20,835 bases of DNA from Erysipelotrichaceae bacterium (lineage in GTDB: Bacteria; Bacillota_I; Bacilli_A; Erysipelotrichales; Erysipelotrichaceae): contig JAFZQL010000056.1 in assembly GCA_017620435.1 (NCBI GenBank), positions 1 through 20,835 on the forward strand, written 5' to 3'. Every line of letters begins with the position of its first letter. The first letter of the stretch is position 1. The notes beneath the pieces are model-generated. The model was not told the DNA's origin. It made no database searches and was given only the letters and a program-made list of their open reading frames with translations. Position numbers and translations under genes: made by a program. This document shows positions 1 to 7,364 of the stretch, in pieces.

Positions 1-1473
1 CTGTCCGCCGGAAAGGGTCACGCCTCTTTCTCCGGTGATTGTCTCATAGCCTTCTGAAAAGCCCAGGATATTGTCGTCGACATCCGCAAACTTGGCGGCA
101 TTCCTGACTTCCGACATGTCCGCCTTGTTGTTGGCAAAAGAGATGTTGTTCCTAATATTGTCCGAGAACAGAAAATTGTCCTGCGGTACATAGGCGATCG
201 CATCTCTCAGACTGGTAATATCGATGTCCATCAGATCGATGTCGTCGATAAAGATCTTGCCCTTGTCGATGTTGTAGAGTCTCAGCAGGGAATTGACCAG
301 GGTCGTCTTGCCGGAACCGATCTTGCCGACCAGACCGACCATTTCGCCCGGCTGTATTTCAAAGGAAACGTTCTTCAGGGAATGGGTATCTCCATCCGGA
401 TAGGCGAAAGAGAAATCCTTGAAGGTGATCTTGCCTCTGCAGTCTTCCAGCTTCACAGCATTCTCGCTGTTGTGGATCTCTTCTTCCTGATTCAAGAAAT
501 CGTAGATCCTGCCAGCGGATGTCTTGAAACGTGAATGCATCTGCAGGATCTGTCCCATGGCGATCATCGGCCAGATCAGATTATCGACATAGCCGATAAA
601 GGTCGTCAGTCCGCCTGCGGTCAGGGTGATCGTATGGCCCATTATGACAAGAGGTATTCCCTTGACGCAGCAGTAGATGAAATAGGATCCTGCACCCATC
701 AGAAGCGTCATCGTCGTTCCGATGATCAGCTCGATATAGACATCGAACTTGATTGTAGAATGGGTGAATTCCAGGTTCTTGTCGGCGTTCTCCTTTGCCA
801 CCTTGGAGAAGGCTTTCAGCTCCTGCGCTTCCTTGACAAAAGCCTTGATGACGCGGATCCCTGCAAAAGTCTCCTGGGTGAAATCGTAAAGCTTGTCGAA
901 CTGCTTCTGTCTTTCTTCCCATTTCTCCGACCAAAGCTTCTCGACCTGGTTGCCCCAGATGATCAGGGCTGCCATCGGGATCAATGCGATGACCGTCAGA
1001 ACGACATCCATTCTGACCATCTTGTATATGGAAATGACCGACAGGAACAGGGTATCGATAATCATGATCGTACCCCATCCGGTGAATTCTTCGATGGTCT
1101 CAACATCCGAAGAGAACCAGGACATGATCGTACCGATCTTGTTTTCATGGTAGTATCTCTGGGAAAGTCTTTCCGCCTTCAGGAACATGTCGTACCGTAC
1201 TTCAGCTTCGATCTTTCCGGATGCCAGCAGGATGGTAAAACGCAGCAGCGCTCTACCGATCAGCAGAACAAAAGCGATCAGGAAAATCTGCCTGATCAGA
1301 TGGGAGATATCCGCATAGGTAGGATTGCTGTTATAGGAAACAATCTCGACGACAGCACCCAAAAAATCAGGCACATAGGTCTGAGCGATATCAACCATGA
1401 TATCTGCCAGTATTCCGATCAGAAACAGCCAGGAATACTTCAGATAAAGATTTCTAATAAGGTTCTTCTTCAT
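1..1473 (-). CDS. ABC exporter half-transporter (permease-ATPase), C-terminus cut by window edge
   Basis: A type IV ABC half-exporter that would move a drug, lipid or peptide out across the membrane using ATP. The 491 visible codons hold an N-terminal six-helix membrane domain (first helix about residues 14-32) and then the nucleotide-binding domain. Walker A is GKIGSGKTT at residues 383-391, a YVPQDNFLF Q-loop follows, and LSGGQ at 487-491 is the last thing before the edge, so Walker B and the H-loop lie outside. The GKxGSGKTT motif and the Q-loop resemble the YheI half of Bacillus YheI/YheH exporters, so the partner may be the next gene beyond the window. The ATG at 1473 directly follows a run of seven T on the coding strand with no Shine-Dalgarno sequence. 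Its own promoter lies at 1504-1532. Substrate unknown. Confidence 0.93.
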   Translation of the reverse strand, partial: MKKNLIRNLYLKYSWLFLIGILADIMVDIAQTYVPDFLGAVVEIVSYNSNPTYADISHLIRQIFLIAFVLLIGRALLRFTILLASGKIEAEVRYDMFLKAERLSQRYYHENKIGTIMSWFSSDVETIEEFTGWGTIMIIDTLFLSVISIYKMVRMDVVLTVIALIPMAALIIWGNQVEKLWSEKWEERQKQFDKLYDFTQETFAGIRVIKAFVKEAQELKAFSKVAKENADKNLEFTHSTIKFDVYIELIIGTTMTLLMGAGSYFIYCCVKGIPLVIMGHTITLTAGGLTTFIGYVDNLIWPMIAMGQILQMHSRFKTSAGRIYDFLNQEEEIHNSENAVKLEDCRGKITFKDFSFAYPDGDTHSLKNVSFEIQPGEMVGLVGKIGSGKTTLVNSLLRLYNIDKGKIFIDDIDLMDIDITSLRDAIAYVPQDNFLFSDNIRNNISFANNKADMSEVRNAAKFADVDDNILGFSEGYETITGERGVTLSGGQ

Positions 1474-1503
1474 AAAAAAAGCCAGGACAGTGCCTTGGCT
1501 TTA
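1474..1503 (-). terminator. Rho-independent terminator of the marR/ABC operon
   Basis: On the minus strand AGCCAAGG, a CACTGT loop and CCTGGCT form a stem with one bulged A, extended by flanking A/T pairs and followed by seven T that run straight into the ATG of the next gene. It would end transcripts from the exporter gene that stops at 1545. Its 5' arm overlaps the predicted transcription start of the downstream promoter. Confidence 0.75.
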
Positions 1504-1532
1504 ATTATACCTTTATGGTATCGGCATTTCAA
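1504..1532 (-). promoter_or_regulatory. Sigma-70 promoter for the edge-truncated ABC exporter gene
   Basis: The minus strand reads TTGAAA (1532-1527), a 17-base spacer, then TATAAT (1509-1504). It sits between the stop codon of the upstream exporter gene (1545) and the terminator stem, and predicts a start near 1497 with a leader of only about 24 bases. Confidence 0.75.
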
Positions 1533-1544
1533 CCGATGTGCCGT

Positions 1545-3353
1545 CTAGTTTTCAAACTGCGCGTTGTAAAGATTGTAGTAGAATCCCTTCTTCTCCATCA
1601 GCTGTTCATGGTCGCCTACTTCCACCACATCGCCCTTGTCCAGAACGATGATGATATCGGCATTGCGTATCGTAGAAAGCCTGTGGGCGATCGTAAAGGC
1701 CGTTCTGCCTTTTCTTAACTCTTCCATGGAATCCTGGATCAGCTGTTCGGTGCGTGTATCGACGGAAGATGTCGCTTCATCCAGGATCAGGATCTTCGGA
1801 TCCTTCAGGAAAGCTCTGGCTATCGTCAGCAGCTGTTTCTGTCCCTGGGAGATCCCGGAAGTATCTTCACTGATCACCGTATCATAGCCGTTCTCCAGCG
1901 TCTTGATGAAACGGTCGACATGCGCCAGTCTACAGGCTTCGTAGATCTGTTCATCGGTAGCATCTGGCTTGCCGAAACGGATATTCTCTTTGATTGTTCC
2001 GTCAAAGAGCCAGGCATCCTGCAGGACCATGCCGAAGATGGATCTCAGATCTTCTCTGCTATAGTCTTTAATGTTCCTGTAGTCGACATAGATGGCTCCG
2101 CCGTTCAGTTCGTAGAAACGCATCAGCAGCTTTACCAGAGTGGTCTTTCCGGCACCGGTCGGGCCGACGATTGCCACATCCTTGCCCGGAGCCACATACA
2201 TGGAGAAATCGTTGATGATGATCCTGTTAGGATCATAGCCGAAACGGACATTCTCAAAGGTGACGTTTCCTTCGATCTTCATGTTTCCTGCTTCGTCATA
2301 GATGGATACAGGATCCTTCGTATCGGCCTCTTCCTCTGTTTCATTCAACAGATCAAACACTCTCTCTGCCGCTGCGATCATCGTCTGTATCGTATTCATC
2401 AGCTGGGCTATGGAAGAGATCGGGTGCTGCAGTCTTCTGACATAAGTCGTAAACGACTGGATGTCTCCGATCAGCATTCTTCCGCTGATCACTTCAAATC
2501 CTCCCACCAGACAGACCGCCACATAACCGATGTTCTGCAGGAAACCCGTCAGAGGATGCATGATCCCGGAATAGAACTGGGACTTGTAGGCAGCCTGATA
2601 CAGACGTTCATTGATGCTGTCGAACTTTTCGATTGACTTGTTTTCGTAGTTGTAGGTCTTGACCAGCAGGTGTCCGGAATACATCTCTTCGATGTGCCCG
2701 TTGATCTCGCCCAGATACTTGGAGTGGTCGGAGAAATGCTTCTGGGACTTCTTGACCATGGATGCGGCAATGATGCCGGATAACGGCAGAACGATCAGGG
2801 AGATCACCGTCAGTTTAAAAGAGATCAGGATCATCATCGCCAGCACTCCGACGATATTGACCATGGAATTCAGCACCTGCGATACGGTAGAAGTCAGGTT
2901 GTTGGAAATGTTGTCTACATCGTTGGTTACTCTCGACAGGACATCGCCGTGGCTCTGTCCGTCAAAGTACTTCAGAGGCAGACGGTTGATCTTTTTCGAG
3001 ATATCTTCTCTTAAACGGTAGGAGATATCCACGGCAACCAGCGTATGCAGGATATTGACTACGTAATCGATCAGAGCCGATATGGAATAGATGACCAGGA
3101 TAAAGGAGATCAGCTCACCGATCTTGACGAAATCGATTCCTCCTTCTCCCTTGTATTTCGCCAGGATACCCTGGGAAAGCAGTGTCGTAACATTACCGAT
3201 CAGCCGAGGTCCGTAGATGCACATGACCGTCGAGGTGATCATCAGGATCAGACTTAAAACGATCCTTCCGTAATAAGGCTTGACATAGGCGGTAAGCTGT
3301 TTCAGCGTACCCTTGAAGTTCTTCGGTTTTTCAACCAGTCTCATCGGCGGCAT
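1545..3353 (-). CDS. Heterodimeric ABC exporter, subunit with canonical Walker B but altered signature
   Basis: A 602-residue ABC half-exporter: six-helix membrane domain (about 30-330), then the ATPase domain. Walker A is GPTGAGKTT (397-405), the Q-loop lies at LQDAWLF (444-450), Walker B ILILDE has the catalytic Glu526, and the switch His is His557 (AHR). The signature is ISQGQ (501-505) rather than LSGGQ. Together with the defects of its neighbour this fits a heterodimer of the TM287/288, LmrCD or BmrCD type, in which this chain supplies the active Walker motifs and the altered signature. The start is the first ATG because AAGGAGG lies about 10 bases before it and the preceding stop overlaps it as TGATG, so the two chains are translationally coupled. 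It probably exports drugs or another amphipathic compound. The substrate cannot be read from sequence. Confidence 0.95.
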   Translation of the reverse strand: MPPMRLVEKPKNFKGTLKQLTAYVKPYYGRIVLSLILMITSTVMCIYGPRLIGNVTTLLSQGILAKYKGEGGIDFVKIGELISFILVIYSISALIDYVVNILHTLVAVDISYRLREDISKKINRLPLKYFDGQSHGDVLSRVTNDVDNISNNLTSTVSQVLNSMVNIVGVLAMMILISFKLTVISLIVLPLSGIIAASMVKKSQKHFSDHSKYLGEINGHIEEMYSGHLLVKTYNYENKSIEKFDSINERLYQAAYKSQFYSGIMHPLTGFLQNIGYVAVCLVGGFEVISGRMLIGDIQSFTTYVRRLQHPISSIAQLMNTIQTMIAAAERVFDLLNETEEEADTKDPVSIYDEAGNMKIEGNVTFENVRFGYDPNRIIINDFSMYVAPGKDVAIVGPTGAGKTTLVKLLMRFYELNGGAIYVDYRNIKDYSREDLRSIFGMVLQDAWLFDGTIKENIRFGKPDATDEQIYEACRLAHVDRFIKTLENGYDTVISEDTSGISQGQKQLLTIARAFLKDPKILILDEATSSVDTRTEQLIQDSMEELRKGRTAFTIAHRLSTIRNADIIIVLDKGDVVEVGDHEQLMEKKGFYYNLYNAQFEN

Positions 3354-5491
3354 CAGGCAAGTTCCTCCTTTGAAAGCTGTGAATAGGCGATCTGCTGATA
3401 GACTTTACAGCTCTTCAGCAGGTCCTTGTGCTTTCCTTCACCGACGATCTTTCCGTTATCCAGAACGATGATCTTGTCGGCATTCCGTATCGTTGCGATA
3501 CGCTGTGCAACGATCAGCACAGTCGATTTTGTCTTCTGTATCAGTTCGTTCAGAGCCGCACGCAGTTTCTTGTCCGTCTCATAGTCCAGAGCCGAGAAGC
3601 AGTCATCAAAGATATAGACGTTCTTGTCCTGTGCCAGCGCTCTGGCGATCGACAGACGCTGTTTCTGTCCGCCGGATACGTTTGTTCCGCCCTGCGTAAT
3701 CAAAGCGTGCAGACCTTCCTCTTTCTCGCTGATGATGTTCTCTGATTGGGAGATTTCAACCGCCTGCCGGATCTGTTCTTCCGGGATCTCTCTGCCGAAT
3801 TCGATATTGGAAAGGATATCCCCGCTGAACAGAACGGCTTTCTGCGAAGCAAAACCGATCTTTTCATGCAGCTGACTCTGAGCGACATCTCTGACATCCA
3901 GACCGCAGTAGGTGATCTTGCCTTCCGTAACATCGAAGAGACGCGGGATCAGTTTCATGATTGTAGACTTGCCGGAACCGGTAGAACCGATGAAAGCGAC
4001 TGTTTCACCCGGTTCAGCCGTAAAGCTGATATCCTCCAGAACGCTTTCTTCTGCACCCGGATAACGGAAACCGACATGTTCAAACTTCAGTGTTCCGTTT
4101 TCATCCGGAAGCACAGCGACATCCTCGGGATCCAGGATCGTATTCTCGGTATCCAGGACTTCGCTGATCCTTCTGACGGAAACAAGGGAACGCGGTACCA
4201 TAAAGAACATCACCGTTACAAACATGAACGACATGACTACATGGATGGCGTATTGCGAGAAGGCCATCATCTCACCGATCGTCATCGCATCGATATCGAT
4301 CAGTCTGGCCGAGAACCAGGTAATCGCGATCGTCAGCCCGTTCATGACCAGTGTCATGACAGGACCGATGATATTCATGACGATGGATACGAAGCGGTCG
4401 GTCTTGCGGAAACTGCGGTTGATATCTTCAAACTTCTCCTCTTCCCTCTTCTGGGCATTGAAGGCTCTGATGACCAGAATACCGTCCAGAAATTCCCGCA
4501 TGATCGAATTGATCCGGTCGGTCAGTTTCTGTATCACTTCAAACTTCGGTACGGCAAAAATGACCAGGATGATCGCGGTACAGATGATCACGCCGACGGC
4601 AACGACCAGCAGCCAGGAAATCCCCGGATATCTGGTTACCTTGATGATAGCGGTGATTCCCATGATCGGCGACATCAGCATCATCCTCAGCATCAGCTGG
4701 ATCAGCTGCTGGACCTTGGTGATATCGTTGCCGCTTCTGGTAATCAGCGATGAAGTAGAAAAACGGGAGAATTCACTGGAAGAGAAAGACTCTACCTTCT
4801 CGAAAACGTCTCTGCGCATCCGGGCAGCGACCTTGGCAGAAGTCTTGGCGGACAGATATGTCGAAAGCAGCTGAACTACTACACCGATCGCAGCGATCCC
4901 CAGCATCACCATTCCGGAAGAAAGAATATAGCTGCTCTGTATCTTCTGCGTCGACAGACCGACACTGGTATAGAGATCGCTGATATAGAGTTTCGCCATA
5001 CTGGTGAAGTTGTCTTCCAGACCTTCCATCTGTGCATCCAGTTCTTTCATTACGGCGACAGTATCTCCGTTTGTATCCAGGCCGTTCTGCTTTGCCAGAT
5101 AGGCGTAGACCAGCGGTCTAAGCATCGTCTGTTTCACATCAGGAACATCCGCAGGGAAAAGATAATCCTCCCTCAGCAGATAAACATCTTCCTTGAATAC
5201 GATCTCCTGTTCATCTATCGTTTTGGCTGTTCCCTTTTCAACAGGATAGTAGGCAGAAAGGATCATGTTTCTGTCTTCTTCATTCATAAAAGAAGTAATG
5301 AGTTCCAGATCCTTTGCCGTGACAGCCAATGGTACTTCATCCGTAATGCCTCCGTACTGAATGCCGTCGGTAACGATCTTCGACATGTAGTCGGGTAAAG
5401 TCAGTTCCGTCTGGACCTGTACGAAAGTCAGGGCAACAATAGCCAGAACGATGAGAACGTACGGTTTCAGATATTTCAGTATCAGTTTCAT
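3353..5491 (-). CDS. Heterodimeric ABC exporter, subunit with degenerate ATP site
   Basis: A 712-residue ABC half-exporter. The first helix (about 10-28) is followed by an unusually long, mostly hydrophilic segment (about 32-188) before the second helix, so a sizeable extracytoplasmic insert is predicted. The ATPase domain has Walker A GSTGSGKST (502-510), a canonical VSGGQ signature (605-609) and Walker B VYIFDD (625-630), where Asp630 stands in place of the catalytic Glu. The switch His is Gln663 (AQR instead of AHR). These two changes are the hallmarks of the degenerate-site chain of heterodimeric exporters, and they complement the altered signature of the downstream subunit. Its ATG overlaps the marR stop as ATGA. 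Regulation is likely through the MarR protein. Substrate unknown, multidrug efflux plausible. Confidence 0.95.
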   Translation of the reverse strand: MKLILKYLKPYVLIVLAIVALTFVQVQTELTLPDYMSKIVTDGIQYGGITDEVPLAVTAKDLELITSFMNEEDRNMILSAYYPVEKGTAKTIDEQEIVFKEDVYLLREDYLFPADVPDVKQTMLRPLVYAYLAKQNGLDTNGDTVAVMKELDAQMEGLEDNFTSMAKLYISDLYTSVGLSTQKIQSSYILSSGMVMLGIAAIGVVVQLLSTYLSAKTSAKVAARMRRDVFEKVESFSSSEFSRFSTSSLITRSGNDITKVQQLIQLMLRMMLMSPIMGITAIIKVTRYPGISWLLVVAVGVIICTAIILVIFAVPKFEVIQKLTDRINSIMREFLDGILVIRAFNAQKREEEKFEDINRSFRKTDRFVSIVMNIIGPVMTLVMNGLTIAITWFSARLIDIDAMTIGEMMAFSQYAIHVVMSFMFVTVMFFMVPRSLVSVRRISEVLDTENTILDPEDVAVLPDENGTLKFEHVGFRYPGAEESVLEDISFTAEPGETVAFIGSTGSGKSTIMKLIPRLFDVTEGKITYCGLDVRDVAQSQLHEKIGFASQKAVLFSGDILSNIEFGREIPEEQIRQAVEISQSENIISEKEEGLHALITQGGTNVSGGQKQRLSIARALAQDKNVYIFDDCFSALDYETDKKLRAALNELIQKTKSTVLIVAQRIATIRNADKIIVLDNGKIVGEGKHKDLLKSCKVYQQIAYSQLSKEELA

Positions 5492-5925
5492 CTTTCCCCT
5501 TCCTTTCCGATGTTTTCTTTGATCTTATCGAGTACATGAAAAAAAGATTCCAGTTCTTCCGGATCGATATCCATGATGATATTTTCATTCAGCTCGGCGA
5601 TCCTGTTCTCGAAGTTCTGCTTGTATTCCAGCATCTTTTTCGTCAGACGGATATAGTTCACCCTCCTGTCTTCGCAAGACTGAACCCTTTTTACCATTCC
5701 CTTTTCCACCAGAGAATCGATCGCTCCGGTAATCGAAGCTTTCTTCAGATTCGTCTCTATCTCGAGATCCCTCTGGCAGACATTTTCCTCTGTATGTTTC
5801 AGCAGGTAATGAATGATCTGAAACTGAGTGAGATTAAAGATCCTCCTGGGATCATGTCCATCAGAGATGTACTTCCCGATCATCTTATCGATATCTCTGA
5901 TCTCTTTTATTACACTTCTTTCCAT
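5488..5925 (-). CDS. MarR-family transcriptional regulator of the ABC exporter operon
   Basis: A 145-residue winged-helix regulator. It has the MarR layout: an N-terminal dimerisation helix, the DNA-binding region around residues 50-78 with the recognition helix near KKASITGAIDSL, and a wing carrying the typical acidic-Arg-Arg turn EDRR (85-88) followed by YIRLT. The C-terminal helices complete the dimer interface. It is the first gene of an operon with two ABC exporter genes and overlaps the first of them by four bases, the usual arrangement for a local ligand-released repressor of efflux. A palindrome at the predicted transcription start suggests it represses itself and the exporter. The start at 5925 is supported by GGAG five bases upstream. 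The ligand is unknown. Confidence 0.93.
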   Translation of the reverse strand: MERSVIKEIRDIDKMIGKYISDGHDPRRIFNLTQFQIIHYLLKHTEENVCQRDLEIETNLKKASITGAIDSLVEKGMVKRVQSCEDRRVNYIRLTKKMLEYKQNFENRIAELNENIIMDIDPEELESFFHVLDKIKENIGKEGER

Positions 5926-5940
5926 ATTGTCTCCAAATAA

Positions 5941-5956
5941 TTAGTTCGTTAACTAA
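5941..5956. promoter_or_regulatory. Probable MarR operator
   Basis: TTAGTT-CGTT-AACTAA is a perfect six-base inverted repeat located where transcription of marR should start, 16 bases upstream of its ATG. MarR proteins typically bind AT-rich palindromes of this size over their own promoter. Assignment rests on position and symmetry only. Confidence 0.65.
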
Positions 5957-5963
5957 CTATTTA

Positions 5964-5991
5964 ATTATATCGCTTGTGATAAAGAAGTCAA
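5964..5991 (-). promoter_or_regulatory. Sigma-70 promoter of the marR-ABC operon
   Basis: The minus strand reads TTGACT (5991-5986), a 16-base spacer and TATAAT (5969-5964). The predicted start near 5957 touches the palindrome at 5941-5956. Confidence 0.8.
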
Positions 5992-6019
5992 TCAAACGGC
6001 ACGAATCGTTTCAGTTCTT

Positions 6020-6859
6020 TTATTCTTCCGCAATCATTACGGCAACAAACACCAGTACTGCTCCGAAGATCTCTCTCCCGTTCATCGTCTGAGACAGCAG
6101 CAGCCATCCTCCGGCTGCACCGAATACCGATTCCATAGACATGATCAGAGAAGCCAGCGAAGGACCGACATCCTTCTGATAGACGATCTGGATACATTGG
6201 GCGATCCCTCCGGATATCACTGCCAGATACAGGATCGGCAGCAACGACTGAGAAATCTGAAGCATGGTCGGTTTCTCTACTGTTATCATAACGATCCCGG
6301 ACAGAAAAGCCGCAGTCAGCTGGGATATTAAAGTCAAAACGATACCGTCGCATTCCCGAGAATAAATGTCGATAAAAACGATCTGCAGGGCAAAGAAGAA
6401 AGACCCCGCAAGCAGAATCGGATCTCCGACATTCAGGGATACCTGACCGGAAAGACACAGGAAGTATAAGCCTGCCAGAGCAACGCCGACCGCTGTCAGC
6501 ATCTTGATCCCAGGCCTTTTTCCTCGGAAAGATTCAATCAATGGAACAAAGACGATATACAAGGCGGTAATGAAAGAAGCCTTGCTGACGGTAGAAAGCT
6601 CCATGCCTCTCTGCTGGAGGATGCATCCGACAGATGCCGCAAGACCGATCAGAACACCGCCTATGATCTCCTTTTTACCGATGTGTTTCTTTCCCCTGAT
6701 CAGCAAAGGAAGCAGTATAAGACCCCCTATCCCCTTAAAGAAAACGATCGTAAAAGTCTGCAGCTGATCGGCTGTGATCGTCTGTATCGCATAGCTCAGT
6801 CCCCAGCTCAGCGTAGCAAGCAGGAGGAGGATACTGGCGATAAGTTTCCGCTGATTCAT
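6020..6859 (-). CDS. EamA/DMT-superfamily permease
   Basis: A 279-residue integral membrane protein with about ten hydrophobic helices arranged as two EamA repeats (roughly 5-135 and 145-278). Typical family features are the N-terminal LLLATLSWGLSYA, the end of repeat one around PLIESF, and the second-repeat segment SLIMSMESVFGAAGGWLLL. Members export or import small metabolites such as amino acids or drugs; the substrate cannot be predicted here. The gene stands alone, 26 bases downstream of the terminator of a tRNA-Ser gene and ending 94 bases before marR. Only a weak GGAA precedes the ATG and no convincing promoter is visible in the short upstream gap, so it may rely on read-through from the tRNA or GlsB-like gene. 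Confidence 0.9.
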   Translation of the reverse strand: MNQRKLIASILLLLATLSWGLSYAIQTITADQLQTFTIVFFKGIGGLILLPLLIRGKKHIGKKEIIGGVLIGLAASVGCILQQRGMELSTVSKASFITALYIVFVPLIESFRGKRPGIKMLTAVGVALAGLYFLCLSGQVSLNVGDPILLAGSFFFALQIVFIDIYSRECDGIVLTLISQLTAAFLSGIVMITVEKPTMLQISQSLLPILYLAVISGGIAQCIQIVYQKDVGPSLASLIMSMESVFGAAGGWLLLSQTMNGREIFGAVLVFVAVMIAEE

Positions 6860-6885
6860 GATTCCATGTTAACATATCGAATAAA

Positions 6886-6914
6886 CAAAAATCTGCCGCT
6901 GTAATGCGGCAGAT
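6886..6914 (-). terminator. Rho-independent terminator after tRNA-Ser
   Basis: A perfect nine-base stem (ATCTGCCGC/GCGGCAGAT, loop of six) is followed on the minus strand by five T. It begins 10 bases beyond the encoded CCA end of the tRNA. Confidence 0.88.
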
Positions 6915-6924
6915 CCTATTTCAC

Positions 6925-7016
6925 TGGCGGAGACGGTGGGATTCGAACCCACGGACCGCTTCTGGCGATCAAACGATTTCGAGTCGTTCCCGTTATGACC
7001 ACTTCGATACGTCTCC
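6925..7016 (-). tRNA. tRNA-Ser(CGA)
   Basis: A class II tRNA of 92 bases reading serine codon UCG. The acceptor arms GGAGACG and CGTCTCC pair perfectly and are followed by discriminator G and an encoded CCA. The anticodon stem AACGA/TCGTT encloses the loop CTCGAAA, giving anticodon CGA. The long variable arm (GATCGC...GCGGTC) is typical of serine, and the T arm GTGGG-TTCGAAT-CCCAC is intact. It is transcribed alone, between the terminator of the GlsB-like gene and its own terminator. Confidence 0.97.
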
Positions 7017-7024
7017 ATGTTTCC

Positions 7025-7030
7025 ATTATA
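7025..7030 (-). promoter_or_regulatory. Candidate -10 box for tRNA-Ser
   Basis: The minus strand has TATAAT eight bases upstream of the mature tRNA 5' end, so a transcript would carry only one or two extra bases. The -35 region (GGATTT at 17-base spacing) is poor and overlaps the upstream terminator stem, hence moderate confidence. Confidence 0.5.
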
Positions 7031-7043
7031 CATCATCCAGACA

Positions 7044-7075
7044 AAAGAAATCCCCGATAGATCGGGGACTTTCTT
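7044..7075 (-). terminator. Rho-independent terminator after the GlsB-like gene
   Basis: TCCCCGA-TAGA-TCGGGGA forms a seven-base GC-rich stem with a four-base loop, flanked by A-rich and T-rich arms, with TTTCTTTT following on the minus strand. The flanks would also let it work on the plus strand. It overlaps the stop codon of the GlsB-like gene. Confidence 0.82.
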
Positions 7076-7310
7076 ATTTCTTTAACATTCTGTAAAGATA
7101 AATGACGATGCAGGCACCTAAAGTAGAGATGATCGCCTGACCGATGATGTTGTTTGCACCGATACCGATCAGAGAGAATGCCAGGCCGCCTACCAAACCG
7201 CCAGCCAGACCTAAGAGTACATACTGATACCAAGGTCCTTTCATTCCCATTAATGTGGAACCTACATATCCGGCTAATGCACTAAATAATAAACCGATTA
7301 ATAATCCCAT
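7074..7310 (-). CDS. GlsB/YeaQ/YmgE-family (transglycosylase-associated) small membrane protein
   Basis: A 78-residue, glycine-rich hydrophobic protein with three predicted helices (about 2-19, 28-50 and 54-73). The spacing of small residues (LLFSALAGYVGS, LGLAGGLVGGLAFSLIG, IISTLGACIVIYLYR) is that of the transglycosylase-associated/GlsB family, commonly induced by envelope or general stress. Molecular function is not established for the family. AAGGAGG seven bases before the ATG supports the start. It follows the lyase gene after 54 bases that contain an extended -10 promoter but no obvious terminator, so it can be transcribed alone or as the tail of the long upstream operon. Confidence 0.85.
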   Translation of the reverse strand: MGLLIGLLFSALAGYVGSTLMGMKGPWYQYVLLGLAGGLVGGLAFSLIGIGANNIIGQAIISTLGACIVIYLYRMLKK

Positions 7311-7339
7311 ATTAGTACCTCCTTATGTGTACAGAAACA

Positions 7340-7348
7340 ATTATAGCA
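7340..7348 (-). promoter_or_regulatory. Extended -10 promoter of the GlsB-like gene
   Basis: The minus strand reads TG-C-TATAAT, a full extended -10 element, about 30 bases before the ATG. No good -35 box is visible at 16-19 bases, as is usual for extended -10 promoters. Confidence 0.6.
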
Positions 7349-7364
7349 TTATTCTTTGAGAAAA

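Noticed and set aside
535..1548. Long plus-strand open frame of 337 codons opposite two ABC genes
   Set aside because: It lies antisense to well-supported exporter sequence, has no domain pattern and is rich in His/Asp/Gln as expected from reverse-complemented coding DNA. Similar antisense frames at 3746-4753, 7899-8960, 12522-13166 and 14435-15121 were dropped for the same reason.
5994..6012. AAACG...CGTTT repeat after the DMT permease gene as a terminator
   Set aside because: The five-base, AT-flanked stem has no T-run on the minus strand.
6904..7095. Short plus-strand frame across the tRNA region
   Set aside because: It is antisense to a complete tRNA-Ser and two terminators, with no ribosome site.
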